Source: Cytophagaceae bacterium (GTDB lineage Bacteria; Bacteroidota; Bacteroidia; Cytophagales; Spirosomataceae). Taken from it: DNA of 45,813 nt. The stretch is taken from the NCBI GenBank assembly GCA_026785975.1, contig JAJAZB010000290.1, positions 1-45,813 of the forward strand. The letters are read 5' to 3'. A model generated the notes under the pieces. It was not told the origin of the DNA and made no database searches. It worked only from the letters and a program-made list of their open reading frames with translations. Shown piece by piece: positions 1 through 8,900 of the stretch (position 1 is its first letter; the number at the start of each line of letters is the position of its first letter). A program made the translations under genes and the position numbers.

Positions 1-116
1 ACCCCAAACCCCCAACCCCATTTTCTACCTTTACGGGGGCAAATTAAAAACCAAAAAAAAAAAACCCCCGCCCCCCCACCACCCCCCCCCGCGTCTTTTT
101 TATTTTACTGCAATCG
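1..116. other. C-homopolymer and A-homopolymer tract downstream of htpG
   Basis: This stretch holds no gene. It is made of C runs of up to ten bases and an A run of twelve. On the minus strand, which is the sense strand of htpG, it reads as several G tracts followed by a T run just after the htpG stop. A short C/G hairpin (CGGGGG at about 38-43 against CCCCCG at about 65-70) could form around the A-rich part. The G tracts have quadruplex potential. The composition is unlike the rest of the window and could be real or a low-quality contig edge. Confidence 0.5.
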
Positions 117-1946
117 TCACAATCCCCCCACCGTCCGCTTGATAAACTCCGTCAATGCCGGGCCGCTGAGTTGCCCCTGCGCCAGCAACGCGAGGTCGTA
201 GGCTTGCTGCACGAGGCGTTTCTTCGCGTCGGCGTCGGGTTCGGCCAGCACCCGGCCAAACAGCGGGTGGTTGGCGTTGACGACCACGTTCCAGGTAGCG
301 GGCATATTCCCCATCCACGATTGCCCGCCGGACTTGGCCATGTCGGCCATGCGGCGCATAAATTCGTTCTGCGTCAGACTCACGGGCAATTCGTCGGGCG
401 GCAGCGACTCGATTTGTACCGTCCTCGTTTTATCGTTCAGGGTTTCTTCCACCAGCGTTTTCAGGGTTTCGCGATCCGCCTCGCTGAGTACGCTTTCGGC
501 GGTTTGGCCCTTGTCGATGAGCTTATCGGGCGTGTCGGCGTCGACGCGCTTCAGACTGATTTTGTCCAGTTTTCGCTCCAGCAAACCAATGAAATGCGGG
601 TCGATGACCGAATCAAGTTTCAGCACGTCGTAACCCCGGGCGCGGGCCGAAGCGATAAAGCCATCTTGCTTGGCGGCGTCGGTCGTGTAAAGCCACACGA
701 GCGTATCGTCTTTGTCTTTTTGCAGCGGTTCGGTTTTCTGGCGGTATTCGTCGAGGGTAGCTCCGACCTCCTGGTCGGTGCCACTCAGCAGACAAAAATC
801 CTTCGCCTTCTCGTAAAACTTATCGTCCGAAATCATGCCGTACTTCACAAACAGCGCGATATCGGGGAATTTCTGCTCAAACCCGGCCCGGTCACTTTTG
901 AATAATTCGGCCAGTTTGTCGGCCACTTTGCGCGTGATGTACCCGTTGATTTTCTTGACGCTGGCGTCGGCTTGCAGGAAACTCCGGCTCACGTTGAGCG
1001 GAATATCGGGCGAATCGATCACGCCGTGGAGCATCATCAGAAACTCGGGCACCACGTCTTTCACCTCGTCGGTGATGAACACCTGACGGCTGTAGAGTTG
1101 GATTTTCTCCCGTTGCACCGAAAAATCATTTTTCAGTTTCGGGAAATACAACACACCCGTCAGGTTGAAGGGATAGTCGACGTTGAGGTGAATCCAGAAA
1201 AGCGGCGGCTCGCTCATCGGGTACAGTTCTTCGTAAAATTTCAGGTAATCCTCGTCGGTCAGTTCCGAGGGCTGCTTCGTCCAGAGCGGCGCGGGATTGT
1301 TGATGACTTTGCCGTCGAACTCCACTTCCACCGGCAAAAACTTGACGTATTTTTCCAGAATTCCACTGATGCGGTATTTGTCGAGAAACTCCTCGGAATC
1401 TTCGGCGATGTGCAAAATCACGTCGGTACCGCGCTCAGCTTTATCGACGGGCGTGATTTCAAATTCCGTCGAACCGTCGCAGATCCAGCGGGCAGCGGGG
1501 GCATCCTGGTAGCTTTTCGTGCTAATTTCCACCTGCCTGGCCACCATAAACGCCGAGTAAAAACCCAGCCCGAACTGCCCGATGACCGCGCTTTTCTCGA
1601 CGCCCTGTTCTTTGTATTTTTCCAGAAACTCCGCCGCGCCCGAGAAGGCAATCTGGTTGATGTATTTCTTGATTTCCTCGGCGGTCATGCCCAGGCCGTG
1701 GTCGGAAATGGTAATGGTTTTGGCCGCTTCGTCGAGGGCAATCGTGATTTTCAGATCACCCAACTCGCCCTCAAACTGGCCCATCGAACTGAGTTGCTTC
1801 AATTTCTGGGTCGCGTCAACGGCATTGCTGACCAATTCGCGCAGGAAAATTTCGTGGTCGGAGTAGAGGAATTTTTTGATGATGGGAAAGATGTTCTCGG
1901 TGTGAATCGAGATTTGCCCCTTTTCCTGGAGTACGTCGGCTTGCAT
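117..1946 (-). CDS. htpG: Molecular chaperone HtpG (Hsp90 family)
   Basis: Bacterial Hsp90, a cytosolic ATP-dependent homodimeric chaperone. The 609-residue length is normal for HtpG. The N-terminal GHKL (Bergerat) ATPase motifs are visible: ELVSNAVDA near residues 38-45 with the Mg-coordinating Asn41, the DHGLGMT loop near residue 82, and the glycine-rich GQFGLGFYSAF lid segment near residue 125. The middle domain carries the expected YFPKLKNDFSVQREKIQLYSR region and the client-binding NVSRSFLQ segment. The ATG at 1946 precedes a typical HtpG start (residues 10-20 GQISIHTENIF), so the start is secure. It is transcribed alone or ahead of the G-rich tail at the window edge; the dapF stop lies about 120 bases upstream. 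No break is seen in the frame. Confidence 0.97.
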   Translation of the reverse strand: MQADVLQEKGQISIHTENIFPIIKKFLYSDHEIFLRELVSNAVDATQKLKQLSSMGQFEGELGDLKITIALDEAAKTITISDHGLGMTAEEIKKYINQIAFSGAAEFLEKYKEQGVEKSAVIGQFGLGFYSAFMVARQVEISTKSYQDAPAARWICDGSTEFEITPVDKAERGTDVILHIAEDSEEFLDKYRISGILEKYVKFLPVEVEFDGKVINNPAPLWTKQPSELTDEDYLKFYEELYPMSEPPLFWIHLNVDYPFNLTGVLYFPKLKNDFSVQREKIQLYSRQVFITDEVKDVVPEFLMMLHGVIDSPDIPLNVSRSFLQADASVKKINGYITRKVADKLAELFKSDRAGFEQKFPDIALFVKYGMISDDKFYEKAKDFCLLSGTDQEVGATLDEYRQKTEPLQKDKDDTLVWLYTTDAAKQDGFIASARARGYDVLKLDSVIDPHFIGLLERKLDKISLKRVDADTPDKLIDKGQTAESVLSEADRETLKTLVEETLNDKTRTVQIESLPPDELPVSLTQNEFMRRMADMAKSGGQSWMGNMPATWNVVVNANHPLFGRVLAEPDADAKKRLVQQAYDLALLAQGQLSGPALTEFIKRTVGGL

Positions 1947-2065
1947 GGTTTGGATTTTTGGTTGTTGACTGGGCGGGTACGAAAAGGTGTACCAGAGGCG
2001 AGAAACTGACGAAATGTCATTCTGGCGAAACAGGATGAGAAAAAATGTCGGGCGGACAGTTGAAA

Positions 2066-2842
2066 TTAAAGTAAAATCGTGCCCTCAAACACCCGTTTAG
2101 CCGGACCGATCAGGTAGATGTTGGAGAAGGTATTTTCTTCGCCGCGTTCAAAACTAACCCGCAACGGACCACCCATCGTGCGAACGTCGATGGGGTCGTT
2201 CATGCCCCAGCGCACGTGAGCCGCTAAGGCACAAGCCGTTACACCGGTTCCGCAGGAGAATGTCTCGTCTTCGACACCGCGTTCGTAGGTGCGGACAAAC
2301 AAGGTTTGTTCATCGAGCACCTCCACAAAATTAACGTTGGTACCCCCGCGATCCACCCACTCGGGGCCGTAGCGAATGTCCTGTCCTTTTTCAAAGACAT
2401 CAAAGTCTTTCAACTCATGCACGAAGGCGACCACGTGCGGCGAACCGGTATCGAGGTAATCGTAATCGGTGTGGGCTTCAAGGCCCGCCACGTCACCCAT
2501 TTTCAGAAAAATTTCTTCTTCACAAACCGAAGCCAGGTGTTCACCATCGACGGCGGCGAAGCGGGTTGAATCCTGAATGACGCCCAGGTCCTGGGCAAAG
2601 CGCACAGCACAACGCCCGCCGTTGCCGCACATGGAACCTTCCCGGCCATCGGCGTTGAAATACACCATCCGAAAATCGGAATCGGGATCGTTTTGCAGCA
2701 AAATCAGACCGTCGGCACCGATGCCAAAACGTCGGTTGCACAACCGGGCAATCAAGGCCGGATTACCGGCGGGAAAGGTCGCCTCCCGATCATCGATCAG
2801 GACGAAATCATTGCCAGTGCCCTGGTATTTGAAGAAATTCAT
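2066..2842 (-). CDS. dapF: Diaminopimelate epimerase
   Basis: Cofactor-independent racemase converting LL- to meso-diaminopimelate in the lysine and peptidoglycan pathway; cytosolic. The 258-residue protein begins MNFFKYQGTGNDFVLID, the standard DapF opening. Both catalytic cysteines sit in their signatures: Cys72 in MCGNGGRC (proton acceptor) and Cys197 in SCGTGVTAC. The PHVV and GTNVNFVE segments of the family are also present. The ATG at 2842 is the only sensible start. Its neighbours (htpG, FAH-family protein) are not lysine genes, which is normal for dapF in Bacteroidetes. The gap upstream holds an imperfect inverted repeat (2858-2933). Confidence 0.97.
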   Translation of the reverse strand: MNFFKYQGTGNDFVLIDDREATFPAGNPALIARLCNRRFGIGADGLILLQNDPDSDFRMVYFNADGREGSMCGNGGRCAVRFAQDLGVIQDSTRFAAVDGEHLASVCEEEIFLKMGDVAGLEAHTDYDYLDTGSPHVVAFVHELKDFDVFEKGQDIRYGPEWVDRGGTNVNFVEVLDEQTLFVRTYERGVEDETFSCGTGVTACALAAHVRWGMNDPIDVRTMGGPLRVSFERGEENTFSNIYLIGPAKRVFEGTILL

Positions 2843-2857
2843 GGTTAGTCGTTATTG

Positions 2858-2933
2858 GTTACTGGTTATTAGTTGATCGTTATCAGGTACTTAGGAGTTA
2901 AAAACCAATAACAACTAATCAATAACCAGTAAC
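2858..2933. repeat. Imperfect inverted repeat between dapF and FAH gene
   Basis: Left arm GTTACTGGTTATTAGTTG (2858-2875) pairs with 2912-2933, which carries a four-base bulge. The surrounding sequence repeats short GGTTATT/AATAACC words, so longer alternative pairings exist. It fills nearly the whole gap between two minus-strand genes and lies in the FAH 3' region or dapF leader. There is no clear T tail, so it is not called a terminator. Confidence 0.6.
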
Positions 2934-2937
2934 AAAT

Positions 2938-3822
2938 CTATGCTTCCCACGCCACGGCCACTTGCCGCTGCACACCCAGGCCGTCGATGCCGAGTTCCAT
3001 CACGTCGCCCGGTTTGAGGTACACGGGCGGCTTCATGCCCAAGCCAACACCGGGCGGCGTGCCGGTTGAAATGACATCGCCGGGCAACAGCGTCATAAAC
3101 TGACTGATGTAGCTGACCAACTGGGGCACGTTGAAAACCAGTTGGTTCGTATTCGAGTTCTGAAACGTCTGGCCGTTTACTTTCAACCACAGCGGCAGGT
3201 TGTGCGGGTCGGGCACTTCATCGGCGGTGACGAGGTACGGCCCCAGCGGCCCGAAGGTATCGCAGCCTTTGCCTTTGTCCCACTGCCCGCCGCGCTCGAG
3301 TTGAAATTCCCGCTCCGAAAGGTCGTTCATCACGGCGTAGCCGCCCACGTACTCCATCGCTTCCTCCTCGCTGACGTAGCTCGCCTCCTGGCTGATGATC
3401 ACGGCCATTTCCACTTCCCAGTCGGTTTTCTGGCTGTTTTTCGGAATCACCACGTCGTCGTTCGGTCCGGCCAGAGCGCTGGTGGCTTTGAAAAACAAGA
3501 TCGGTTCTTTCGGAATTTCAGCGCCCGTTTCGCGGGCGTGATCGGCGTAGTTGAGGCCCACGCAGATAATTTTGGAGGGCCGGGCCACGCAGGGGCCATA
3601 CTCGATCTCGCCCTCGATGGCCACGAGTTCGGTGGTGCCAAACTCATCCAAATAGTTTTGCAACACCTCCAAACCATTGATATCGAAGAAGGTTTCGTCG
3701 AGGTCAAAAGCGCCGGTGTCCGGGCCGAGTTCATCAAAAAAACCTTCGAGGCTGTAGTGTACGCCGTCGATGAGCACGCCGGGAATGATGTCGTCGTTGG
3801 CGACGTAACGGAAAAGTTTCAT
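2938..3822 (-). CDS. Fumarylacetoacetate hydrolase (FAH) family protein
   Basis: Member of the FAH superfamily, whose enzymes hydrolyse, decarboxylate or isomerise 2-oxo or acylpyruvate compounds using a carboxylate-bound Mg/Mn ion. The 294 residues comprise an N-terminal cap (about 1-80) and the FAH catalytic fold. The metal ligands are visible as Glu136 and Glu138 in DWEVEMAV and Asp167 in NDLSER. The VGLNYADHARE, PILFFKATSAL and ISTGTPPGVGLG segments are family hallmarks. The length and organisation match the ureidoglycolate-lyase-like / acylpyruvase-like branch, but the substrate cannot be read from sequence. It starts with ATG. A -7-like element (TACCTTTG on the minus strand, 3921-3928) lies about 100 bases upstream without a good -33 partner. 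Confidence 0.92.
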   Translation of the reverse strand: MKLFRYVANDDIIPGVLIDGVHYSLEGFFDELGPDTGAFDLDETFFDINGLEVLQNYLDEFGTTELVAIEGEIEYGPCVARPSKIICVGLNYADHARETGAEIPKEPILFFKATSALAGPNDDVVIPKNSQKTDWEVEMAVIISQEASYVSEEEAMEYVGGYAVMNDLSEREFQLERGGQWDKGKGCDTFGPLGPYLVTADEVPDPHNLPLWLKVNGQTFQNSNTNQLVFNVPQLVSYISQFMTLLPGDVISTGTPPGVGLGMKPPVYLKPGDVMELGIDGLGVQRQVAVAWEA

Positions 3823-3999
3823 TTCAATTAGGAATTAGGAAATCGAAGATTCAGTGAAACCAATTAGGAATTTTTGCCTTGGGCTACTTCGTTTTCACCT
3901 CAAGCACACTATTTCACGGGCAAAGGTAGGTACAAACAGTGAGGGGTTTCGGGTTTCTTAAGAACGTGCCGAAAACGCTGGTTGTCGCCTGTGGGGGCC

Positions 4000-4671
4000 T
4001 TATTTCGTCAACACCGCCAACATCTGTTCCGCCACGAATTGATTGCCCGATTCGTTGAGGTGTACCCGGTCGGTGGTGAGGATGCCTTTTTCCTCGTTCT
4101 TCGGGTTGTTTTTCAAGTTGTAATCCAGAAAAGCTTTGCGTAAGTCACAAACGGGCACGTTCTGCCGGGCGGCTACCTCGCGGATGAGCGTGGCGTAGCG
4201 TTGTAAATCTCCGTCTTGTTCATTCGAAAAATCAGTCCGCTCGCCGATGGTCGACGGGGTGCAAACGATGGGCCGGATGCCATTGTCCTTTAGCTTTTTA
4301 ATAATCGCTTCGTAAAATTTCACGAATTTATCCGGGTCGGTGCCGGTGCCGGAGGTGCGCTTGTGCCAGACATCGTTGACCCCCACCCAAACTACGACCA
4401 CGTCGGGTTTTTGCGCCAGCACGTCCTCGTCCATGCGCAGGAACAGATCGTACACTTTGTTGCCGCCGATGCCCTTGCCGACGAGTTCGTAGTCGGCTTT
4501 TTTGCCCGCTTTTTCGAGCAACTGTCCCAACTTCGTGATGTACCCGGTAGGACTGACGCCCGCCTGCGTGATGGAATCGCCAAAGAAAACGACTTTGGTG
4601 GGCTTGGTTGATCGGAAGGCGAGTAGACTGACGAGCAGTAGAACGGTTAGAGAGGATTTGAAATAATTCAT
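4000..4671 (-). CDS. Exported SGNH/GDSL-type hydrolase
   Basis: Predicted secreted esterase/lipase of the SGNH superfamily, probably an acyl- or acetyl-hydrolase in the periplasm. Residues 1-20 form a hydrophobic signal segment (MNYFKSSLTVLLLVSLLAF). The block residues are present in order: Ser33 in FFGDSIT, the glycine block GKGIGGNKV near 66-73, Asn99 in VGVND, and the catalytic Asp201/His204 pair in DRVHLN. At 223 residues it is a compact single domain. The natural substrate (xylan acetate, rhamnogalacturonan or lipid) is not determined. It has its own promoter candidate at 4718-4746 and is probably monocistronic. Confidence 0.93.
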   Translation of the reverse strand: MNYFKSSLTVLLLVSLLAFRSTKPTKVVFFGDSITQAGVSPTGYITKLGQLLEKAGKKADYELVGKGIGGNKVYDLFLRMDEDVLAQKPDVVVVWVGVNDVWHKRTSGTGTDPDKFVKFYEAIIKKLKDNGIRPIVCTPSTIGERTDFSNEQDGDLQRYATLIREVAARQNVPVCDLRKAFLDYNLKNNPKNEEKGILTTDRVHLNESGNQFVAEQMLAVLTK

Positions 4672-4717
4672 GGTAAACGAGTTGGTTAGGTTTAAAAATT
4701 GCTCAGGTGAGGTGGCT

Positions 4718-4746
4718 CAAATTTATGAGGTAATCCGTTCAATCAA
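4718..4746 (-). promoter_or_regulatory. Bacteroidetes-type promoter for the SGNH hydrolase
   Basis: Read on the minus strand: TTG (4744-4746), 18-base spacer, then TAAATTTG (4718-4725). This fits the known Bacteroidetes primary-sigma pattern TTG-N17-23-TAnnTTTG. It lies about 45 bases upstream of the ATG at 4671. The remaining gap up to 4905 shows only a weak six-base hairpin near 4842-4858. Confidence 0.55.
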
Positions 4747-4905
4747 GTACGGCACAACTTACGAAAGTAAGGCCTAAATGCCAGCGGATGTCGCGTTGGA
4801 CTTGTGGCAAGCGATTGATAGCCGCTCACTACAACCTTGGGAATCACCTGAAGTGATTTCTTGATGGGTCAGAATTGGGAAGTGAAAAATGACCTCGTAA
4901 CGTTT

Positions 4906-5943
4906 TCACTGGATAAATCCCCAACTGGTGGGTGCCCATTCTGAAGCATTCGGACCGGCAGGCTTCAATGAAAATAACCGTAGGGATTGCCCCTCGCGCA
5001 AAAGGCTGCTGGCAGCGCTGGATACGCGAATCACCCGTTGACCGTCCTCAAAAAAGATGGTCGTTGTGTCGCCTGCTTCCCGTAAGCACTCCACGGTTCC
5101 AAAACGCTCCCGACCTGGTTCGGGTTGATACGCCGGGCAGGCGGGCCGACTTTCGCAGGAGTGGCAGCGTTCCTTGTCAGGTCGGGCGAGGATTGGCCAA
5201 TCGGCTTCGCGCCAGTGTAGGTTCGTTTTGGTCAATACGGCTACCACCTCGTCGGCAAAAGCCCGGCATTCTTCGGGCGAGAAGGATAATTCAACCGGTT
5301 CGCCCACCAAAGGCTCCAGCCAAATTTTGTCGGGATGAATGCCCAGCGTTTCACGCATCATGAAGGCGTACAGCTTCATTTGGGCGAGGTATTCGGGTTT
5401 CAAGGCCCCGTTACTGTCGGTCAGTAGCCCGGTTTTGTAATCCACAAGTTCCCAGTACCCATCGCGATATCGAATCAAATCAGCCCTGCCCGCCAGTTTT
5501 CCCCCGAATCCGCTGAGCCATTCCTCTACTTTTTCCGATGGTTCGTAGGGCGTTCCGGGCGGCGCGTCAGTCGGTTCGTCAGAGATCGGAAAACTGGCCG
5601 CTTTGCGCAACGCAGCGTTGTAACGAAGTCCGTAGTTTTTCACATTGTGTTTCAAAGGCAATAGCGCTTCATATCCAGCCTCCCGACATTTCTGGTGCTG
5701 GGCTTCGAGACTTTCTTCGAGATATTGGCGCAAACCTGCTTCGTCCCGAACACCGGTTTGCACTGCCCACTGAAACAAGTCGTGAACCGCCGACCCGAAG
5801 TAGGTGTACACCGTGGGCGGCAGCAATTCGCCGTAGGTGTTGCGCAGGACAAGCCGAAGCGGGCAGTCGAGCAGCCGTTGGACCTGGCTCGGGCTAATGC
5901 GGCGCAAGGGCTGAAAATCGCCCTGAGGTAAGCGCTTAATCAT
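4906..5943 (-). CDS. PD-(D/E)XK nuclease, Cas4/AddB-like, with Fe-S cluster cysteines
   Basis: Predicted RecB-family DNA nuclease of 345 residues. The motifs run in order: ISPSQVQRLLDCP near residues 16-28 with Cys27, GSAVHDLF with His54, the catalytic core GRADLI (Asp155) and VDYKTG (Asp168, Lys170), then QMKLY (Gln188, Tyr192). A cysteine triplet follows at Cys260, Cys263 and Cys269 (CHSCESRPAC). Cys27 plus this triplet is the [4Fe-4S] arrangement known from AddB and Cas4. The last 70 residues look like a small beta domain of unknown role. Its ATG overlaps the helicase stop by eight bases, so the two are translationally coupled and it is the last gene of the defence-like operon. No cas genes or repeats are nearby, so a Cas4 adaptation role is unlikely. 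Confidence 0.88.
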   Translation of the reverse strand: MIKRLPQGDFQPLRRISPSQVQRLLDCPLRLVLRNTYGELLPPTVYTYFGSAVHDLFQWAVQTGVRDEAGLRQYLEESLEAQHQKCREAGYEALLPLKHNVKNYGLRYNAALRKAASFPISDEPTDAPPGTPYEPSEKVEEWLSGFGGKLAGRADLIRYRDGYWELVDYKTGLLTDSNGALKPEYLAQMKLYAFMMRETLGIHPDKIWLEPLVGEPVELSFSPEECRAFADEVVAVLTKTNLHWREADWPILARPDKERCHSCESRPACPAYQPEPGRERFGTVECLREAGDTTTIFFEDGQRVIRVSSAASSLLREGQSLRLFSLKPAGPNASEWAPTSWGFIQ

Positions 5944-8900
5944 GACCTTTCAATTGATGGTAACTCCAGCCCACGCGCCGGAGCAGGTTGAACGAGTCGA
6001 GGAAGCGAGTTGGAGTTTGATTGTTGCGCTGTTCGAGTTCGCTAAGTAATTTCCCCAGCCACGTATCCGGTTCCTGACTCGTCGTCCGCCAGAAGGGGTG
6101 CCAAATCGGAATCAACTCGCTTTTTGCCTTGCCCCTTTTCTTTTTTACGAAAGAAACCTCCGGGAAGCCGGGGAGTGCTGCTTCCTCGAACTCATCGCCG
6201 AAACCAGCCAGAAACACCGTCGTTAGTTTTGCCGTCAGGCGTACCCAGTCAGCCATTTCGGGGTCGTTAAAATTTCCATCGGCACCGAAAGTGTGGGCGG
6301 GATTCTTGAGCAAGCGCAACAAACCCAGGCCCAGCCGCCAGTCGAGCAGGGGGTGGAAGTTCATGTTTTGGTACACCCGCAGGCATTCGTAACAGGCTGA
6401 ATCACAGTTTTTCCGGTGCGTATCGCTTTGAATGTTTTCGGTAAATGAACCGGTGTTGGTGGGTTGCAGAATGTCATCTAAAATTTCCCCGAAATGGTCG
6501 TGGAGGTAGCGCACGAACCCGGAGCCGTTGGCCAGTTGGTCGGTCAGGATGATTTCAGCACCGAAAACTTCCTGGTTGAAAAGGTGACGTCCTGTGCCTT
6601 TCCGGACGATGTCGGCGATTTCGATCTCGCTGGGATCCACGTCGAGGCGGTCGGCCAAAGTACGTTGCAGCAGGAAAGCCGCTGAGTAGTAGGCGGCTTT
6701 TACGCCTAAGTTTTCCTTCCAGAACAACTCCACGTCCAGTAGCGAATCCAGCGGCGAGAGCCGCAGGATTTCGGTGGTTTTACCCGCCGCCAGCGCAATG
6801 GACTCAGGGCTTCCTTCGGAATTTTTAGTCCGCATCGCATGACCAGTTTGTTTATTTTCCGTTCCTGTCAAGGATTCTGACAACCACTGGTTAAGTAGCG
6901 TAACGGGGTAATCGCGATTGGGGAACCACTGTTCTGTACTGTAAAACTGCCCTTCAAAAAACCGTTCGGCGTTGGTGTTGACGCGCCAGGCCTTATCGGT
7001 TTGTGAAAGGACGAGGCTGCAATTTCCAACGATTTTCGGTTGCATCGACCCGCTCCCGTCCTTACTAATTTCGGCGAGAATGGGCGTCCGTTGGCTCGTC
7101 AGGTCGTCCAAATCCCGGTCGTCACGGCCAGGGGAAAGGTCGGTGCGAAAGGCCCTGGGCGTGCGAATAATCATCGGAGGAGCGTCGAGAAAACAGGCTT
7201 CGCAAAGAATATCATCGGGTTCAAACAGGTAAGTGCGCGTGAAGCCGCAGGTGGTACACCGCTTCATCCAGCGGTTGACGGCGAACGTCTGCCCGAGGGC
7301 ATCGAGGGGCTGGCCGTTGTCCAGTAGTTTTAACACGCCAAGTTTCGGGTTTTTTCCGCCTTCGCGGATGTTGGCAAGCGTTCCCGTGAAGCCAATCACC
7401 CGGTGAATGGCCTTGTCTTTGGTTTTCTGACTACCCGGCGCAAATTCACTCAGAGCCACGTTCTCCGACCGGTCGATGGTGTTCAGATGCCATTCTCCGT
7501 CTTTGAATTCCGCTCCGTGAAACAGGTTTTGGGATGTCGTGGGCATTCCAAACATGGGAAACAATCCGCCTTCGGCCAGGCACTCGCCCAGGTCGTCGGC
7601 CACGATTTCGTTTTTGTCGGAATACGAACTCAGATGGTCCACGCCGGGCAGCAAGTCGGTGACGACCCAGGCGGTAAGTTCCTCCTGGCCAGTCGGGTCG
7701 GGCCAGAGTTGAGCGACCAGGTTCTGGATTTCCCGTCCGTTCGTTGACACCCACCGCTCCACGGTCGGGCGGTAGGTAGGCCAGTTGGTGCGGGTACCCA
7801 ACTCGCCGTGGACATTCACGGGTCGCCGGGCGTCTTCGTCGGCAAGGCTAACCGTCCGAAACGCCCGCCGAAGTACCTCTTTGGCCAGTAGTCGCTGGGC
7901 GATGGAGCGGTTTTCCGCCTTCCCGACCGTCAAAAACGGCGGGGGCGGGGTGTCGCCGGTGATTTTGTGCGGATTGTCAAAATAAAATTCGTCGTGGCTG
8001 CGACCCCGGCAGAAGGTCAGAATGGCCGAATACGCCTGTCCCCGCCGACCGGCCCGGCCCACCCGCTGTTGGTAGTTGAAGCGTTGGGGCGGCATATTGG
8101 CGAGCATCACGGCCTGCAAAGCACCGATGTCCACGCCCACTTCGAGCGTGGTCGTTACGCTGAGCAAATCAATTTGCCGGGCCAGGCGGTAGGGCCGCTC
8201 GGATTCGTTCACAAAAATATCGCGGAAGTGGCGCTGACGCTCAAACTGGTCGTCGGTTTGGCCGGTCATTTCCTCGCAATGCAGCCGGATGGGTAGGCGC
8301 TTTTCAATCGTCGCGTGGTAAGCCAGGTAGTGTTTTTCCCGCAGGCTTTCCACCGTATTCGTGGGTTCGGCGTCCAACTTTTCACCCGAAAACGTGCAGA
8401 TGCCCGCCGAAAAATGGAGGTGATGGCGGGGTGATTTAGGCCCCGTCCAGACTGCGGCCTTTTCGGAGACAGGGCGCACAAAAAGGTTTTCCAGCACCAC
8501 GCCTTTTTCCATATCCAGCAAACCGAAGTGGCGGAGGCTGCGCCAGACGGTATCCCCCAACGTGGCTTCGGCTATACCGTGTTTAAAAGCTACTCGCCTC
8601 AGGTACTTTTTAACCTGGGGTTTGAATTTCTCCCAATCGGTCAGGTTTGAGAAGTTGTCGAATTCGCGGTCGGGATGGTTGTGCTGAAAGTTTTCGCCCA
8701 TGAGCCGAACCGTGCTGTCGAGTACCTGGCGAAAGGTAGTTTCCGAAAAACGGGTTGAGGCCGCGAAGGGCTTCAATTCCTCATCGGTGCGCCCAACGGT
8801 GAGGTAGGCCAACCCGGCCGATTCGAGCGAAAAAAAGAGCCGTCCGAAAAACACCGGGGCCAGTTCTTCGTAGGTACTGCGCTCGATGTCGCGCTGAAAT

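Noticed and set aside
972-2009. A 345-codon plus-strand frame opposite htpG
   Set aside because: It is antisense to a clear HtpG gene and has a typical shadow composition.
4842-4858. Hairpin downstream of the nuclease gene as operon terminator
   Set aside because: Only a six-base stem and no T run on the minus strand.
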